Source of the DNA: CAZLIC01 sp964559535
GTDB lineage: Bacteria; Pseudomonadota; Alphaproteobacteria; Rhodobacterales; Rhodobacteraceae
Direction of reading: 5' to 3'
Length of the DNA stretch: 39,520 nucleotides
Assembly: GCA_964559535.1 (NCBI GenBank)
Contig: CAZLIC010000035.1
Coordinates: forward strand, 1-39,520
Shown here: piece after piece, positions 38,978-39,520 of the stretch
Position numbering within the stretch: the stretch's first letter is position 1
Layout of the letters: every line of letters starts with the position of its first letter
Program-made: the position numbers and the translations under genes
Notes under the pieces: generated by a model
What the model was told of the DNA's origin: nothing
Database searches by the model: none
What the model saw: the letters and a program-made list of their open reading frames with translations, nothing else

Positions 38978-39520
38978 CAGTCGAACCCCAGAAGCTCGAA
39001 GATCTCGCGGTCGGGCAGCGGTGCGGGCTCGGACGGCGGCTCGCCCACCGACTGCCACAGACGGTTCGCCAACTGCATGTATTCGGCCCGCGCGCGCACC
39101 ACATCCTCGTCGGCGTCCATCTCGAACAGCGTCTTCTTCTTCAGGCGCGAGCGGCGGATGGCATCGATGTCGGGCATGTGGGCGATCCGGCGGAACCCCA
39201 CCTTGTCGCAGAACCGGTCCACCTCGTCCGTCTCGCGCGAGCGGTTGGCCACGCAGCCCGCCAGCCGCACCTTGTAGTTCGATGACTTCGCCTGCACCGC
39301 GGCGATGATGCGGTTCATGGCGTAGATCGAGTCGAAGTCGTTGGCCGTCACGATCACCGCGCGGTCGGCGTGTTGCAGGGGGGCCGCGAAGCCACCGCAG
39401 ACCACGTCGCCCAGCACGTCGAAGATCACCACATCGGTGTCGTCCAGCAGGTGGTGCTGTTTCAGCAGTTTCACCGTCTGGCCCACCACATAGCCGCCGC
39501 AGCCGGTGCCGGCGGGCGGG
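38977..39520 (-). CDS. bchL: Light-independent protochlorophyllide reductase iron protein BchL, C-terminal part (5' end outside window)
   Basis: 181 residues remain. The frame stays open to the right edge. Both 4Fe-4S ligand cysteines are present: the one in GTGCGGYVVGQ and the one in DVVCGGFAAPL, 34 residues apart as in Rhodobacter BchL (126 and 160). NifH-like switch regions (VIFDVLGDVVCGG, TANDFDSIYAMNRI) and the C-terminal LPDREIFELLGFD are clear. BchL is the ATP-dependent electron donor to BchN-BchB in dark protochlorophyllide reduction. The nucleotide-binding P-loop is outside the window. Confidence 0.96.
   Translation of the reverse strand, partial: PPAGTGCGGYVVGQTVKLLKQHHLLDDTDVVIFDVLGDVVCGGFAAPLQHADRAVIVTANDFDSIYAMNRIIAAVQAKSSNYKVRLAGCVANRSRETDEVDRFCDKVGFRRIAHMPDIDAIRRSRLKKKTLFEMDADEDVVRARAEYMQLANRLWQSVGEPPSEPAPLPDREIFELLGFD

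Overview
The window is about 39.5 kb of high-GC DNA from an alphaproteobacterium, most likely a phototrophic or photosynthesis-capable member of the Rhodobacterales (Rhodobacter/Tabrizicola/Gemmobacter-like; the genus cannot be fixed from the sequence alone). The strongest evidence is the right-hand third. It carries the conserved photosynthesis gene cluster order bchL-bchM-lhaA-puhA-puhB-puhC-(small ORF)-acsF-puhE-hemA-cycA on the minus strand, with convergent hemF. An S1-inserted RNase E, Hint-domain RTX proteins and a DctB/DctD pair agree with this assignment.

Left region (1-9450, plus strand): the tail of dsbB, then a photolyase/cryptochrome gene whose stop overlaps a short GTG-started DUF2256 zinc-ribbon gene (1799-1975), then a 650-nt gap. 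After that come two tandem paralogous genes for very large calcium-binding RTX proteins that end in a Hedgehog/intein-like Hint domain. The first begins with a LamG-like region. The second carries an inserted beta-sandwich carbohydrate-binding-like domain and an internal 783-bp module duplication. No type I exporter genes lie in the window.

Middle region (9451-27202): a MocA-type nucleotidyltransferase (minus), a dimethylglycine/sarcosine dehydrogenase with GcvT domain (minus), purQ, a dctB-dctD two-component pair whose DctD lacks the sigma54 contact loop, a secreted GlcG/HbpS-like protein (minus), and rne with a leader region of up to about 680 nt. Then come ccdA, an unfamiliar membrane alpha/beta-hydrolase translationally coupled to a cytochrome P450, and lon, which has a heat-shock-like promoter.

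Right region (27203-39520): an HU protein with a histone-H1-like basic tail, tRNA-Val(CAC), a DgcA/TMADH-type flavin oxidoreductase, and hemF with a perfect PpsR/CrtJ-type palindrome at its promoter. Convergent to hemF is the photosynthesis superoperon. That operon couples bacteriochlorophyll synthesis (BchL, BchM, AcsF), reaction-centre and LH1 assembly (LhaA, PuhA, PuhB, PuhC, PuhE), the first tetrapyrrole step (HemA) and the electron donor to the reaction centre (cytochrome c2). The O2-dependent AcsF and HemF both imply that pigment can be made under oxygen.

No rRNA, CRISPR array, insertion sequence, integrase or attachment site was seen. The least explained items are the Hint-RTX pair, the hydrolase-P450 pair, the small ORF coupled to acsF, the GAFTGA-less DctD and two operator-like dyads between the GlcG-like gene and rne.
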